From JBEVNX01 sp040507895 (GTDB taxonomy: Bacteria > Desulfobacterota > Binatia > JACPRU01), in assembly GCA_040507895.1 (NCBI GenBank), contig JBEVNX010000044.1:1-7250 (forward strand): 7,250 nucleotides of DNA, read 5' to 3'. Positions 6,404 to 7,250 of the stretch are shown piece after piece (position 1 is the stretch's first letter; each line of letters starts with the position of its first letter). The notes under the pieces are model-generated. The model did no database searches, was not told the origin of the DNA, and saw only the letters and a program-made list of their open reading frames with translations. Position numbers and translations under genes: made by a program.

Positions 6404-6428
6404 CCGTCGTTTGATCGCGAAGGATGCA

Positions 6429-7250
6429 TCATGCAGCTACTCCCGGGCCGGCAAGCGCGCGGCGGTGCCGAAGCCCCAGCAGGCAACCTCGCACGAAGGC
6501 ATCTGCGGCTGGATCGAACCCGTACTTCGGAAGCGTCTCCCTGTTTTTCGCCGCCGCCGCCTGCCACTGCGCGGGCGCCCATTCCTCAACCGCGCGCATC
6601 GCAGCGACGAGAGCGTCCGACGATCCTGGAGCGACGATGTAGCCGTTGACCCCCGACTCGATGAGGTCGTCGGCGGCTCCGACCTGATCGGTCGTGATGA
6701 CCGGCAAACCGTACGCGAGCCCCTCGTGGACGACGAGACCCCACGGTTCGAAGAGAGACGGCACCACGAGGACGTCCGCTTCCCGGTACACGCCGGGCAG
6801 CATCGCCTCGTCCGCGTAGCCGAGGTAGCGAATGCGTGGGTCTGCCTTCGCCTCTTCTTCGACGAAGCCACGGAGCGGGCCGTCGCCGGCAAGCCAAAGC
6901 TCGCCGCGATCGAGCCGACGGAAAGCCGCGAGCAGCAGGTCGATTCCCTTCCGTTCGATGAAGCGCCCGACGAAGAGGTAGCGGGGCTGATCCGGCACGA
7001 GGAACCCGTCCCGGGCCGACGGCGGGTCCGGCGCGAGCGCGGTCATGTGCGCGACCACGGTGCGCTCGGGGTCCGCCCCGAGTCGGACGACGTCGCGGGC
7101 GTGTCTCGATCCACCGGCAAGCCACGCATCGCCCGACCTGAAGAAGTACCTGACCCACGGTTCGGCGACTTGCCTGGGCAGACTGTGTCGCGGGCGCGAG
7201 AACGTGTTCCACCACGGGACGACCGCCCAGCCGTGCCGGCGTCGCGCAGC
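6429..7250 (-). CDS. GT4-family glycosyltransferase (copy B), N-terminus beyond window edge
   Basis: The reading frame is open through the right edge; 273 residues are visible, matching residues 116 to about 388 of copy A without a gap. Visible motifs are AARRRHGWAVVPWWNTFSRP at the very start, YLFVGRFIERKGIDLLLAAF, ELWLAGDGPL and the E-x7-E motif EPWGLVVHE (Glu168 and Glu176 of the fragment), followed by TTDQVGAADDLI. It should be a retaining GT-B transferase using a nucleotide sugar. A GTG at 7058 could be mistaken for the start, but the coding match to copy A clearly continues upstream of it. It differs from copy A mainly in the linker after ALAPD and in the loops of the C-terminal domain, so its donor or acceptor may differ. 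It ends 69 bp before the cytidylyltransferase gene and lacks copy A's basic tail. Confidence 0.9.
   Translation of the reverse strand, partial: AARRRHGWAVVPWWNTFSRPRHSLPRQVAEPWVRYFFRSGDAWLAGGSRHARDVVRLGADPERTVVAHMTALAPDPPSARDGFLVPDQPRYLFVGRFIERKGIDLLLAAFRRLDRGELWLAGDGPLRGFVEEEAKADPRIRYLGYADEAMLPGVYREADVLVVPSLFEPWGLVVHEGLAYGLPVITTDQVGAADDLIESGVNGYIVAPGSSDALVAAMRAVEEWAPAQWQAAAAKNRETLPKYGFDPAADAFVRGCLLGLRHRRALAGPGVAA
6429..7250 (-). repeat. Diverged direct repeat, copy B (inside GT4 copy B)
   Basis: This is the partner of 2586-3407, in the same orientation at a constant 3843-bp offset. The 17-nt and 23-nt perfect blocks are at 6658-6674 and 6721-6743. The repeat runs off the right edge. Confidence 0.7.

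Noticed and set aside
6586..7215. A second open frame on the minus strand overlapping GT4 copy B
   Set aside because: The product is Arg-rich and low in complexity, and the alternative frame encodes a full GT4 domain paralogous to copy A.
1..7250. CRISPR array, tRNA/rRNA genes, insertion sequences, phage or toxin-antitoxin genes
   Set aside because: No short regularly spaced repeats, tRNA-like cloverleaf ends, transposase-like frames or terminal inverted repeats were seen; almost all the sequence is accounted for by polysaccharide genes.

Overview
The window is a compact, high-GC (estimated 60-65% by eye) bacterial surface-polysaccharide locus. All eight protein genes that can be supported are on the minus strand, so transcription runs from the right edge to the left. 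Tight packing, GTG starts, 4-bp stop/start overlaps and good Shine-Dalgarno sequences point to a bacterium. Nothing in the window fixes the phylum, and there are no rRNA or tRNA genes, mobile elements or CRISPR arrays.

In order of transcription: (1) a GT4 glycosyltransferase cut by the right edge (7250-6429); (2) after a 69-bp gap holding a 19-bp perfect palindrome and a possible promoter, a glucose-1-phosphate cytidylyltransferase (6359-5544); (3) a PIG-L/LmbE-type sugar deacetylase (5547-4897); (4) a GT2 rhamnosyltransferase-like enzyme (4900-3806); (5) a second GT4 enzyme (3752-2541), paralogous to gene 1; (6) an RmlC-type 3,5-epimerase (2488-1895); (7) a homoserine-dehydrogenase-like oxidoreductase with a C-terminal SAF domain (1895-570); (8) after a 165-bp gap, a UDP-glucuronate decarboxylase cut by the left edge (404-1). 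Genes 2-3 and 3-4 overlap by GTGA, genes 4-5 can overlap by ATGA, and genes 6-7 overlap by TGATG. Genes 2-5 and 6-7 therefore look like two translationally coupled blocks.

The genes supply activated sugars and the transferases that use them. The cytidylyltransferase would make CDP-glucose, the usual entry to CDP-deoxy sugars. The deacetylase, epimerase and SAF oxidoreductase could tailor a sugar, and the decarboxylase would make UDP-xylose. The three glycosyltransferases would assemble the repeat unit on a lipid carrier at the inner face of the membrane. No CDP-glucose 4,6-dehydratase, aminotransferase, polymerase, flippase or export gene is in the window, so the final sugar and polymer cannot be named. 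The least explained parts are the coupled RmlC-SAF oxidoreductase pair, the coupled cytidylyltransferase-deacetylase pair, and the duplicated GT4 genes flanking the centre.
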